DNA of 64,000 bases, taken from contig DASZME010000009.1 of NCBI GenBank assembly GCA_035551995.1, positions 93,810 to 157,809 of the forward strand, written 5' to 3'. The translations under genes and the position numbers were made by a program. A model generated the notes under the pieces. The model made no database searches and was not told the DNA's origin. It saw only the letters and a program-made list of their open reading frames with translations. Source of the DNA: RYN-428 sp035551995. GTDB lineage: Bacteria > Planctomycetota > Phycisphaerae > Tepidisphaerales > Tepidisphaeraceae. This document shows, piece by piece, positions 26,634-35,099 of this stretch (positions are counted from its first letter, which is position 1; every line of letters begins with the position of its first letter).

Positions 26634-27866
26634 ATGGCTACTCAGCCGATCGCCCCTGCGAATGTGCCCGTAGGAATGAAATCCGTGGCGCCTCCCCCGG
26701 CGCCGCCGGCGCTGGGAAAAGCGGGCGCTCCGCCATTGCCTCCCGCTATCGGCGCCAAGGCCACTCTCCCGCCCGGCGTGAAGGCGCCGCCCGGCGTACC
26801 GCCGGTTCCCGGCGAGGCTGATCCCAATGAGCATGTACATCCCGTGGGGTTCTGGCAGCAGCCGTGGGTGCAAAACATTTTGCCGTTCGTTACGTCCCTG
26901 TCGGTTCACGCGGGGATTTTGATTATCGGACTTCTGGTGTGGGGCGTGGCGAAAGTCGTCGCTCAGATTCCGCATCAGGACCAGACGATCATTCCCGATT
27001 CGCAGATGGTCGATAATGGCCCGCCGGGCGGCGTGCCGAATGTCGGCCTCGGCGGCGATCCGCTCCGCCAGGCCATGCAGGATAAAGATCCCACCCAGGG
27101 GAGCAAAGACGGTTTTTCCGACCACAAAAGCCCAACGGTCGATCTTTCCGCAGCCGGCGGGGGCAGCGGAGACGACGCCCAGGTTATTGGCGCCGGCCAA
27201 CTGAGCGGATTCGGCAGCGGAAAGGGCATGGGGGGCGGACACGGCGCCGGCGCCGGCGGCGGCAGCGGTGACGGCGGCGGACCAATGGCGATGTTCGGAA
27301 CGCCGGGCGGCGGCGGCATCGGCCCCAAAGGTCCGGTCTTCGGCAACGGCGGAAACGCTCGCGAGATCGTCTTCCTCTGCGACGCCACCGGTTCGATGCT
27401 CAACAAGATGGCCACGCTCAAGGACGAACTGAACAAAGCGGTCGTTGGCCTGCGTCCCATTCAATCGTTCGACATCATTTTCTATCAGGACGTTAAGGTT
27501 GAAGAGTTCTCCAAGAGCATGGTCGCCGCGACGCCGGAAACCAAGCGAAAGGCCGGGACTTATCTTGAGGGCGTTACTTCCGAAGGCACCACCGACCCGA
27601 TTCCCGCCTTGACCGCGGCCTTGAAATTGCATCCTCAGCTTCTGTACTTCCTGACCGACGCCGCCGACTTCCCGGACACCAAGGCCGTCACGGACTGCAT
27701 CGCCCAGTACAACAAAGACAATAAGATCAAGATCAACACGATCCTGTTCGTGGAAGACAAGACCGAGCACGAAAAAAACCTGGATTCAGAAGGACTGATG
27801 AAATCGATCGCCGAAAAGAGCGGCGGGCGATTCCGGTGGGTTGAGATGGACGCCATCCAACAATAG
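26634..27866 (+). CDS. TonB-like membrane protein with C-terminal von Willebrand A domain
   Basis: 410 residues. Residues 1-80 are Pro/Ala-rich and cytoplasmic. One membrane helix lies at about 82-105. Within it TSLSVHAG places Ser88 and His92 as SxxxH, the motif TonB and TolA use to engage ExbB/ExbD or TolQ/TolR. A Gly-rich linker (about 175-240) is followed by a vWA domain with a MIDAS-like DATGS (Asp250, Thr252, Ser254) and FLTDAADFPD. GAGG precedes ATG 26634. It is followed by ExbB, two ExbDs and a large exported protein. I infer a proton-driven transducer whose periplasmic end is a vWA domain; the ligand is unknown. Confidence 0.8.
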   Translation: MATQPIAPANVPVGMKSVAPPPAPPALGKAGAPPLPPAIGAKATLPPGVKAPPGVPPVPGEADPNEHVHPVGFWQQPWVQNILPFVTSLSVHAGILIIGLLVWGVAKVVAQIPHQDQTIIPDSQMVDNGPPGGVPNVGLGGDPLRQAMQDKDPTQGSKDGFSDHKSPTVDLSAAGGGSGDDAQVIGAGQLSGFGSGKGMGGGHGAGAGGGSGDGGGPMAMFGTPGGGGIGPKGPVFGNGGNAREIVFLCDATGSMLNKMATLKDELNKAVVGLRPIQSFDIIFYQDVKVEEFSKSMVAATPETKRKAGTYLEGVTSEGTTDPIPALTAALKLHPQLLYFLTDAADFPDTKAVTDCIAQYNKDNKIKINTILFVEDKTEHEKNLDSEGLMKSIAEKSGGRFRWVEMDAIQQ

Positions 27867-28341
27867 ATTCGGCCTTTGGGACTGAAAGGCGCGTGCCGGA
27901 AATCTGAAATCTAGGTTTTGAGATTTGAAATAATTTGAAATCTGAGATTTGAGATTTGAGAATTCAAGTTTGTAATCTGTAATCTAAAACCGAATTCCGA
28001 AATTGATTCGGAAAGATCTCGACGGCGCCAACGCCAAGCTCCGACATAAGTGACCATCCCCATTTGGGCTTCGGACTTCTTCGGATCTCGATTCTGATTT
28101 CGGAGTTCGCAAGCTGTCCAAACGCGATGCTCGCTCATTAAGAAGAATAACCCGGATCCGCCCAACGCCCCCGCGATCAGACGCGCCAGTGCCAGAGACT
28201 CGATTCCGGCTGTCGCGGCACGCGGGCAAGCCTGGTCGGACCCAACCCTAAGATCGGCCGGGAGACAGAGAGATCGGCTCCAGTCCCCGAGCTTGACAAG
28301 GGCAAACCCAGCTTCCCCTGATTGGGGAAAGGATCGCTCCC
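27867..28341. other. 475-nt intergenic region with AT-rich repeat tracts
   Basis: Separates the vWA gene from exbB. 27899-27990 is an AT-rich tract of GATTTGA/AAATCTGA units. 28050-28111 has CCGAAATC-type units on the minus strand. A 148-residue minus-strand frame across it (27911-28357) is largely translated repeat, and I do not accept it. GGAAAGGA at the right end is the exbB ribosome site. Confidence 0.5.
27899..28011. repeat. AT-rich degenerate repeat tract C, copy 1
   Basis: Tandem imperfect GAAATCTGA, GATTTGAGATTTGA and AATCTGTAATCTAAA units, ending in CCGAATTCCGAAATTG. It is far more AT-rich than its surroundings. A related tract lies at 29337-29421 on the other side of exbB, and a CCGAAATTCGAAATCCGAA version at 59008-59056. 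Confidence 0.65.
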
Positions 28342-29223
28342 ATGCGTCGACGTTCAATGTTCAGATTCTCTCGTGTGGCCTTATTCGTCGTCCTGATGAT
28401 CGCCTGTTTTTTCGCGGCCGGCGCTTATGCGCAGGACGCCGGGGCGGCGGCGCCGGCGGCTAAACCGCAAGGGCTCATGACGCTCATCATGGGCAACATG
28501 GACTTTGTCTTTTACACGATCGTGTTGCTGTCGATCACGGGCATGACCCTGATCATTCAGGGGTTCATCAAGAACCGCGCGTCGGTCTTTATGCCGGAGG
28601 TCAGCACCGAGCAGATTCGCGAGATGATCAACCAGCGCAAGTTCAAGGAACTGCTGGAATACACCCGCGATGACCCCAGTTTCATCAGCAAAGTCCTTCA
28701 CCCCGCGCTCAACCGGGCGCCGGCGTTTAACGCCATGAAGGAAGCGATGGAAACCGCGATCGGCGAGCAGACCGCCGAGCGTTTCCGCTCGATCGAATAC
28801 TTGAATATCATCGGCAACCTTGGGCCACTCCTGGGCCTGATGGGCACTGTGCTTGGCATGATCGCGGCGTTTAGCGCGATGAACGCCGCCGGCCCTGAAG
28901 GCGCCAGCCCGGCGACGCTGGCGCTGGGTATTTCCAAGGCGTTGTGTCATACGTTCCTGGGTCTGATGCTGGCGGTGCCGTGCCTGGCGTCGTTTGGCGT
29001 TCTTCGCACGATGGTCGATCGGCTGACGGTTCGCGGCGCCCTGTTGGCCGAAGAACTGCTGCTGTTGATCAAGCCCCAGCAGGAGACCAAGCCCGGCGCC
29101 GCTCCCGCCGCCGCCCCCGCTCGTCCGGGACTGGCGACGCCTCAGCCGGGTATGCCTCAGCCGCCGAGCGGAGTCCGCAAGGCGCCGATGCCCGCGCCGC
29201 TTCCGCCGGGCGCGCCCGCCTGA
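28342..29223 (+). CDS. exbB: ExbB/TolQ/MotA-family proton channel protein
   Basis: 293 residues. A signal-peptide-like N-terminus (VALFVVLMIACFFAAGAYAQ) precedes three membrane segments. NIIGNLGPLLGLMGTVLGMI is the family's conserved pore helix with its Thr, and ALCHTFLGLMLAVPCLASF the third helix. Family members form a pentameric channel with ExbD dimers that uses the proton motive force to move a TonB-like partner. The C-terminal 55 residues are Pro/Ala-rich. GGAAAGGA precedes the ATG. It lies between the TonB-like vWA gene and two ExbD genes on the same strand, though with repeat-filled gaps on both sides. Confidence 0.92.
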   Translation: MRRRSMFRFSRVALFVVLMIACFFAAGAYAQDAGAAAPAAKPQGLMTLIMGNMDFVFYTIVLLSITGMTLIIQGFIKNRASVFMPEVSTEQIREMINQRKFKELLEYTRDDPSFISKVLHPALNRAPAFNAMKEAMETAIGEQTAERFRSIEYLNIIGNLGPLLGLMGTVLGMIAAFSAMNAAGPEGASPATLALGISKALCHTFLGLMLAVPCLASFGVLRTMVDRLTVRGALLAEELLLLIKPQQETKPGAAPAAAPARPGLATPQPGMPQPPSGVRKAPMPAPLPPGAPA

Positions 29224-29282
29224 GTTTGGCGTTCGGCGCTTTCGCGTGGGGCTCGCGCGTCGTCTTCAGACCGATCACGTTT

Positions 29283-29329
29283 CCGCTTCGTGCCGCGTCC
29301 GGCGAATTGCCGGTACCGGCACGAAGCGG
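29283..29329 (+). other. Strong intergenic stem-loop between exbB and exbD
   Basis: CCGCTTCGTGCCG (29283-29295) pairs perfectly with CGGCACGAAGCGG (29317-29329). An inner CCGGC-GAATT-GCCGG hairpin sits inside, separated by a 3x3 internal loop. This makes about 18 base pairs in 47 nt. No T-run follows, so it is not a standard terminator; an RNA stabiliser or processing site is possible. Confidence 0.6.
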
Positions 29330-29336
29330 GCGGACG

Positions 29337-29421
29337 ATGATGAGATTTGAAATTTGAAATTCCAGATTTGAGATTTCAATTTCAGATTGCAAATTTCAAA
29401 TTTGAAATCTCAGATTTCGAG
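29337..29421. repeat. AT-rich degenerate repeat tract C, copy 2
   Basis: Imperfect tandem GATTTGAAATTTGAAATT-type units with inverted counterparts (AAATTTCAAATTTGAAATCT), between exbB and the first exbD. It resembles 27899-28011. Confidence 0.65.
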
Positions 29422-29512
29422 TTAAAATTTTCGGTTTGATTTCCCAACCGCCCGCCATCTATTCCCCAATGCCCTTCCCTCCTTTTTCCGTCCACCCCGA
29501 CGGAGGCGAATC

Positions 29513-30007
29513 ATGAAAAAGCATTCAATGCCCGAAATGAAGGAAGGCGGCGTCAACGTGACCCCGCTGATCGATATCGTAATGTGCCTGATCATCTTCT
29601 TTATGCTGGTCACGAAAGTCGGCGTCGCACGCGGCGTCGACAAAGACATCAAACTCCCCAACGCCATCCTCGGCGCCAAGATCGAGAACATGGGCGATAC
29701 CCTCAGCCTCAACATCCACTACATGCCCTCGGCCAGCGTTCCGCAAGTGACGGCGATGGTCGATAACCAAAACAAGGAAGTGAAGATCATCGAAGGCCGC
29801 GACAAGCCGCTCGAACGGGTTCTGACGGCATTCAAGAAAGCCCACACCGACAAGACCAAAATCATCATCCGCGGCGATCAAAATCTAACCTACGAACAGC
29901 TGGAAAAGGTGCTGATGGCCATCTCCAACGCCGGTATCGCCGACACCGCCTACGAAACCAAACCGGGCGATCCGAATGCCGTCGCGGCGGCAACGCCCGC
30001 TCCATAG
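29513..30007 (+). CDS. exbD: ExbD/TolR-family protein (first copy)
   Basis: 164 residues. A short cytoplasmic N-terminus, then a single membrane helix begins NVTPLIDIVMCLIIFFML, with the essential proton-carrying Asp21 in TPLID. A periplasmic domain follows. ExbD/TolR dimers sit inside the ExbB/TolQ ring. GGAGG lies 8 nt before the ATG. It is followed after 77 nt by a second ExbD, a pairing common in planctomycete and related clusters. The C-terminus is Ala/Pro-rich. Confidence 0.93.
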   Translation: MKKHSMPEMKEGGVNVTPLIDIVMCLIIFFMLVTKVGVARGVDKDIKLPNAILGAKIENMGDTLSLNIHYMPSASVPQVTAMVDNQNKEVKIIEGRDKPLERVLTAFKKAHTDKTKIIIRGDQNLTYEQLEKVLMAISNAGIADTAYETKPGDPNAVAAATPAP

Positions 30008-30084
30008 AGCGCTCCTTCCGCGTCCGCCTCGGCCTTGGTTCCAGCGTTCGGCATCATCGACAATCAACGTCTTCGGAGATTCCA

Positions 30085-30570
30085 ATGAAAATGAAAGGCG
30101 CCAAACAGGTCCACTACGATTCGGGACCCAACATGACTCCGCTCGTGGACGTCGTGATGGTGATCCTGATCTTCCTGATGCTGGCCGGCAGCTTCGGCGG
30201 AACCACGCAGTTCCTCCTCAGCAAGCAAGGCATGCATAAGAAAGGATCGAGCGCCGCCAAGCCCGATCCCAATAAGCCGATCGATACGCCCGTGGAAATC
30301 CACGTCGACAACATACCTGATCCCTCGTCCCCCGACGGCGGCGGATTCCGGGCGCAAGGCACCGGGATCAAGCCAACCTCCAGCGGCGAGATGCTTCGTC
30401 AGGAACTTGCGGCCAAGCTTGAACAATTCAAGGCCGCCGGTACGTCGCCGGATCAGTTGGAGATCGTGCTGTATCCTGGCCGCAACGTGAAATATCGCAA
30501 CTTGATCGAGGTGTACCAGGCGGCGCTTCAGGCCAAGTACACGAAGGTCGCTTTCGCGACGTCGCATTAA
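30085..30570 (+). CDS. exbD: ExbD/TolR-family protein (second copy)
   Basis: 161 residues. The membrane helix starts at NMTPLVDVVMVILIFLML, with the conserved Asp22 retained. Its periplasmic part differs from the first copy: it has a linker VEIHVDNIPDPSSPDGGG and a C-terminal domain ending in AKYTKVAFATSH. Both copies keep the proton-pathway aspartate, so a heterodimer in the ExbB ring is plausible (inference). CGGAG precedes the ATG. The next gene begins 39 nt downstream. Confidence 0.92.
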   Translation: MKMKGAKQVHYDSGPNMTPLVDVVMVILIFLMLAGSFGGTTQFLLSKQGMHKKGSSAAKPDPNKPIDTPVEIHVDNIPDPSSPDGGGFRAQGTGIKPTSSGEMLRQELAAKLEQFKAAGTSPDQLEIVLYPGRNVKYRNLIEVYQAALQAKYTKVAFATSH

Positions 30571-30609
30571 TTTGCGATCGTCCGCGGCGGCGATGATGAG
30601 GAAATACCG

Positions 30610-33600
30610 ATGAATAACCCAACCCTTTCCTTTAGGTTGTCCGGCCGTCGCGGCGCCGCCTTGGCGGTTGCGGCCGCGTTGGCTTGCGTGCCGTTGGCTT
30701 TCGGTCAGACGCCGGCCCCGGGCGCCCGCGCCGCCAAGCCGGCGGTCGCGGCCAGACCCGCTCGGGCGCCGCGCGTGGTCAAACCAAAGATGGACGGACT
30801 TGATGGCCTGGACGACAGCGCTCTTGGCGCGGAGCTCAGCGGGCGCGGCATCAACAGCCTGCTCGATTACTATTTCAAAGCCAATCACATTTCCCTCGAA
30901 CAGCAGCAGGCGATCCGCACCTTCGGCGCCCTGGGCGAGCTTGAACGCAACGGCAGCAAAATTCCCTATCAGGAAAAACTGCGCCGCGTGAAGGAAGTCG
31001 CCGACGGAATCGACGCCGTCCTTCCGTCTCTCAAAGACCCGGCCATGATGCGGCGCACCGCCGGGACGCTGATTGAGTTCGGCGTCAACCGCGACGTGAA
31101 CAACATCGAATACTGGGGAGCCGATCCCGTCACGCAGGCGCATCTAAAATCGCTGGGCGATGCGGTCGTCAAGTTGCTTGGCGCGGCCGCCGAGATGGGC
31201 AAGCAGCAGGCGGACGACTTGTCGAATCGCCTGGTCGGGGGCGCCAACGATCCCAACGCCAAGCGATGGGAGGCGCTGGACAACGCGGCCAACAACGCCG
31301 CTTACGAAAAGAGCATGTCGATTTATTTCGCGTGCCTCGGGTACGACGCCAAGGACCCCGCGCGCAAGGCCATGGCCGAAAAAGCCATCACCGCCCTGGG
31401 CGATTACGACACTGACGGCAGCGGCATTCAGCCGCGCGTTCGGAACATGATCGCCAAGCTGCAAATGGCCGCCGGTCTTTTCGAGGATGCCCACAAAAGT
31501 TTCCAGAGCGTGTCCGACCCGAAATCGACGCTGATCCCCGCCCCCAATCCGTTCGAGCAGTACGAGGCCCGCTATTTTACGGTGGTCGACGACGTGCTGG
31601 CGCAAAATTTCGCGGCCGCGACGACGGACAAGGCGGCGCTCGATACATGGCAGAACACCGAACTGCCGAAACTGCTCGCCGGCGCCAACCTGGACGCCAA
31701 AGCCATCGCGGAAAATAAGAAGGGAATCGATTCGGCCGGGCAGATGCTCGAATGGCGAATCGACGTTTTGCAGGGGGATCTGGCCAAGCTGCCGGCCGAC
31801 AAGAAAAAGGCCGACGACGCCGCCGAAGCGGTGCTTACCGCCCTTCGCGTCACCCGCCCCGATCTGGCGCCGATCATCGACGAACAGCTTGTCAAACGCA
31901 TGCCGGCCAACAAGGTCATCGACGATAAAATGCCTTCGTCGCTGTTGCTCGCTCTTCTGAAAAAAGGGATGGTCGAATCCTACAAGCAACTTCCCGATAA
32001 GCCCGATCCGGTCGTATTGGACAAGGCGATCGAGGCGGCGGGATTCATTATTCGTCGCCAGGCCGGCCCGACGAGCGGAATAACGCCGGCGCAGGTGGAC
32101 GAAGCCACCCTTTCCATACCGCTCCTGCAGGATCGCATGGGAAAGTTCGTCGAGGCCGCCAACGGGTATCTCGATTATGCGGTCGCTTACTCGAAGGTGA
32201 ATCCCAAAAAGGCGAGCGACGCGCTGGACCGCGCGGGGTTCCTCGTCTTTGATCTCAAGAAGGCGCCGCCGGTCGGATGGCAGGATCTGTACGCCAAATT
32301 CTTACCCATCGCCATCGGACCGCCGTTCAATCATAAGGAGCTTGCATATGCATACGGCGAGCAATTGCGCGGCTTGAAGAACCTGCCCGAGGCGTTGAAG
32401 TTCCTGCGAATGGTGCCGGCGACGGATCGGTTTTACGCCAGCGCTCAATATAAAATCATGCTGGTTCTCGGCGACGTGCTCGACACCAAGCAAGACCCCG
32501 CCGCCCATAAGCAGACCGTGGCCGAGCTGACGGCGGCCGCCGAAGAGGTGCGCAAGCTCGGCGAAAATCCGAAAGACGCCTACGACCGCTCCAAGGCCGT
32601 GCAGGCGACGCTTGTGCTGGCGGACCTGGCCCGCATCGAGGAAAAAAATCCCGCTCGCGCGCTGCAAGTTCTCCAGGGATTCGAAAACCTGGTCAAGGGT
32701 CTGCCCGGCGAGCCGGAACTACTGCGCGGCGCCATGATCGCGCGGATCAACTGCGACATGGCGGTGGGCAGCACGACCCAGGCCGTCGATGAACTGACCA
32801 AGCTGATCGCCAGCTCGAAGGAAGGCGAAGGGATCGCGCTGGTCCGACAACTTCTCGATCAGCTCGACAAGGAATTCGCACAGGCCAATCTCGCCCACAA
32901 TATCGCGACCGAGCGCGTGACCGCCAAGAACGAGGCGATGCTGACGCATTACCTGGTCGATTGGTCGAAGAAAACGCCCAGCGTGGCGAAGTTCTTTTAC
33001 GCGTACGCGGTTTATGACGCCCGCACACAGCGTCTGGCCGGCTCGCTCGCCGAGGATCCAGCCGAGCGAAAGAAGCTGCTCATGGAGGCGTCGGATCGCT
33101 TCCGCGCGCTTCAGTCCAAGGAAATGCATGCGTTGTATATTTCCCAGGAAGCCGTGAAGAAACAGATTGACGCCGGCGCCGTCGCCGCCGAGGACGGCGA
33201 TCCCCAGGTCGCCACCGGGCTGGCGCTGACGGAGTTCGATCTTGGCAACTACAAAGGCGCCAAGGAGCAGCTTGACGGCTTGATCGCCAACAAGAAGCTC
33301 GGCACGCCGCAGACGGAAACCGTCGATCCAGCCACCGGCGAAGTGAAGGTCAAGGACAACGACCTGTATTGGGAAGGGACATTGAAGTCGATCAAGAGCA
33401 GCTATGAAGTCGCCAAGGCCGCCAACGACGCCAAGGGTGAGGCGGTCGCCGCGCAAAGCCTGAAGAACATGCTCGTCCGCGGCGGCATCCCCGATCGCTG
33501 GCAGGATGACTACGAATCGCTGCGTAAAGAAGTCGCGCCGGACTATAATCCCACCGCCCCCGTCGCCGCCCAAAAACCGGCCACGCAACCGACTGCGACG

Positions 33601-33627
33601 GCGGCAGGATCGATCAGCGCAAAGTAG
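30610..33627 (+). CDS. Large exported helical-repeat protein of the Exb cluster
   Basis: 1005 residues with a signal peptide (AALAVAAALACVPLAFGQ). The rest is almost wholly alpha-helical and charged, with TPR-like amphipathic repeats (LKFLRMVPATDRFYASAQYK; ALQVLQGFENLVKGLPGEPE) but no catalytic motif. The C-terminus is Pro/Thr/Gln-rich (AQKPATQPTAT). GAGGAAA lies before the ATG, and it follows the second exbD by 39 nt, so it is probably a component or target of the ExbB/ExbD/vWA machine. Whether it is periplasmic or outer-membrane-associated cannot be told. I do not recognise a family. Confidence 0.75.
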   Translation: MNNPTLSFRLSGRRGAALAVAAALACVPLAFGQTPAPGARAAKPAVAARPARAPRVVKPKMDGLDGLDDSALGAELSGRGINSLLDYYFKANHISLEQQQAIRTFGALGELERNGSKIPYQEKLRRVKEVADGIDAVLPSLKDPAMMRRTAGTLIEFGVNRDVNNIEYWGADPVTQAHLKSLGDAVVKLLGAAAEMGKQQADDLSNRLVGGANDPNAKRWEALDNAANNAAYEKSMSIYFACLGYDAKDPARKAMAEKAITALGDYDTDGSGIQPRVRNMIAKLQMAAGLFEDAHKSFQSVSDPKSTLIPAPNPFEQYEARYFTVVDDVLAQNFAAATTDKAALDTWQNTELPKLLAGANLDAKAIAENKKGIDSAGQMLEWRIDVLQGDLAKLPADKKKADDAAEAVLTALRVTRPDLAPIIDEQLVKRMPANKVIDDKMPSSLLLALLKKGMVESYKQLPDKPDPVVLDKAIEAAGFIIRRQAGPTSGITPAQVDEATLSIPLLQDRMGKFVEAANGYLDYAVAYSKVNPKKASDALDRAGFLVFDLKKAPPVGWQDLYAKFLPIAIGPPFNHKELAYAYGEQLRGLKNLPEALKFLRMVPATDRFYASAQYKIMLVLGDVLDTKQDPAAHKQTVAELTAAAEEVRKLGENPKDAYDRSKAVQATLVLADLARIEEKNPARALQVLQGFENLVKGLPGEPELLRGAMIARINCDMAVGSTTQAVDELTKLIASSKEGEGIALVRQLLDQLDKEFAQANLAHNIATERVTAKNEAMLTHYLVDWSKKTPSVAKFFYAYAVYDARTQRLAGSLAEDPAERKKLLMEASDRFRALQSKEMHALYISQEAVKKQIDAGAVAAEDGDPQVATGLALTEFDLGNYKGAKEQLDGLIANKKLGTPQTETVDPATGEVKVKDNDLYWEGTLKSIKSSYEVAKAANDAKGEAVAAQSLKNMLVRGGIPDRWQDDYESLRKEVAPDYNPTAPVAAQKPATQPTATAAGSISAK

Positions 33628-33685
33628 CGTGGATCGAAGAGCGGGGTCGTTGATGGATGCTGCGGTTTAGCGGAGGTTTATTATA

Positions 33686-33738
33686 GCGGGCGAGCTTACT
33701 TGCCTTTTCGCGTCGCCGCGGTGAGCGCACTCGCCCGC
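33686..33738. other. Inverted repeat downstream of the Exb cluster
   Basis: GCGGGCGAG (33686-33694) and CTCGCCCGC (33730-33738) form a perfect 9-bp stem with a 35-nt loop, 59 nt after the stop of the large helical protein. There is no T-run, so termination is only possible, not shown. Confidence 0.35.
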
Positions 33739-33812
33739 CAAACCAATTTGATTCGCGAAGACCGCAGAGCGCTTTTTTCATATCGGTGAAGCGAACCTTG
33801 GTCGCGAAACAT

Positions 33813-33871
33813 GCCCCGCAAGCGGGGCCGCTAAACGCAGAAACACTACGGCAACCCGACAAATGTTCCAG
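33813..33871 (+). repeat. Dispersed stem-loop repeat A, copy 4
   Basis: GCCCCGC-AA-GCGGGGC perfect stem, then CGCTAAACGCAGAAACAC, TACGGCAACCCGACAAATG and TTCCAG. It is identical to copy 2 through the stem and first 15 bases after it. It lies between the Exb cluster and the epimerase gene. Confidence 0.85.
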
Positions 33872-33874
33872 GAT

Positions 33875-33900
33875 TCTAAAAGTGCATAAGAACTTTTAGA
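33875..33900. promoter_or_regulatory. 9-bp palindrome upstream of the epimerase gene
   Basis: TCTAAAAGT-GCATAAGA-ACTTTTAGA, a perfect 9-bp inverted repeat with an 8-nt centre, directly after repeat A copy 4 and 34 nt before the ATG at 33935. It is AT-rich unlike its surroundings. It could be an operator or a remnant of a mobile end. Confidence 0.35.
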
Positions 33901-33934
33901 CAGCAAGGCAGCCAAACGCTTTTCAACGCCATCC

Positions 33935-34987
33935 ATGAATTGCTCCCTCCCGAACCGTGCGCTCATCACCGGCGGTTCCGGTTTCTTCGGCGGTCTGCTG
34001 AAACGCCGGCTTCTCGAACGAAGTGTCCCGTGCGTCAATATCGACCTGGTCAAGGACGACGATGTTCATCCCCTTCTGACGACCGCGCAGGGGGATATTT
34101 GCGACGCCGCGCTGATTAAATCGATCTTCGCGGCACATCGATTCGACGCCATTTTTCACTGTGCCGCCCTGCTGGCTCACGACGTGAAGGACAAGAAGCG
34201 TCTGTGGGCTTCCAATGTCCACGGCGCCGAATTCATCGCCGGCGCCGCGGCGGCGCATCACGTGCGGAAAGTCGTTTATATTTCGACCAATTGTCTTTGG
34301 GGCCGAGGCTTCAACCGCCCCGTTACCGAGGACGATCCCCCCGCGCCCGTCGAACTTTATGGCCGTTCCAAATGGGAGGGGGAAAAAATCTTCCAACGTC
34401 ACGCGGCCGATTTTCAGTCCGTGATCCTGCGTTGTCCGACGATTATCGACGTGGGCCGAATGGGATTGCTCGCGATCCTGTTCCAATTTATCGAAGAAGG
34501 CCGCCGGGTATGGGTCGTCGGGCCCGGCGATAACCGCTACCAATTTATCTATGCCGGCGATCTGATCGACGCCTGCCTCGCCGCCGCCGCTTATGCGGGT
34601 TCCGCCACGTTCAACGTCGGGTCCGACGACGTTAAATCGCTTCGCGAGGTTTACGATTCTGTTATCGCCAAAGCCCGGACCGGCGCCCGAACGGCATCGC
34701 TTCCAAAACAGCCGACGCTCTTCTTGATGCGCGTCATGCACGCGCTCAAACTCTCTCCGCTGGGTCCCTATCACTACAAAATGATCGCCGAGGACTTCAG
34801 CTTCGACACCACCCGCGTCAAGGCGGAACTGAATTGGAAACCGACGCTGACGAATGAGCAGATGCTCGATCGCGCGTATCGATATTACCGCCAGCACGGC
34901 GCCGCCCTCGCCCTTCGCGACGACGTGTCGGCTCACCGCAAACCCGCCGACATGGGAATCATCCGCCTGCTCAAGTGGATATCCTGA
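33935..34987 (+). CDS. NAD-dependent epimerase/dehydratase (extended SDR)
   Basis: 350 residues. The Rossmann fingerprint ITGGSGFFGGLLKRRL is at 10-25 and the catalytic YGRSK pattern follows the strand VYISTNCLWG. VILRCPTIIDVGRMG and YAGDLIDACLAAA match sugar-nucleotide epimerase/dehydratase or 3-beta-HSD-like members. The substrate is not determined; a nucleotide sugar or a sterol/isoprenoid-like compound are options. It has no obvious ribosome site. It stands alone between the Exb cluster and the prepilin pair. Confidence 0.85.
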   Translation: MNCSLPNRALITGGSGFFGGLLKRRLLERSVPCVNIDLVKDDDVHPLLTTAQGDICDAALIKSIFAAHRFDAIFHCAALLAHDVKDKKRLWASNVHGAEFIAGAAAAHHVRKVVYISTNCLWGRGFNRPVTEDDPPAPVELYGRSKWEGEKIFQRHAADFQSVILRCPTIIDVGRMGLLAILFQFIEEGRRVWVVGPGDNRYQFIYAGDLIDACLAAAAYAGSATFNVGSDDVKSLREVYDSVIAKARTGARTASLPKQPTLFLMRVMHALKLSPLGPYHYKMIAEDFSFDTTRVKAELNWKPTLTNEQMLDRAYRYYRQHGAALALRDDVSAHRKPADMGIIRLLKWIS

Positions 34988-35099
34988 GCTGCAACCCGCT
35001 CACATTTAGCCAAGTCGGCCCTCGATCCCGTCGATGAAGATTCAGCGGAATATTCCACCGGCAGCGCCGGCGCCGCTAAAAGTGGCATGGAGGATCATT

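Noticed and set aside
27911..28357. 148-residue minus-strand frame with a possible hydrophobic patch
   Set aside because: Its C-terminal third is translated repeat (SQISNLRFQIISN), it has no ribosome site and overlaps the exbB start region.
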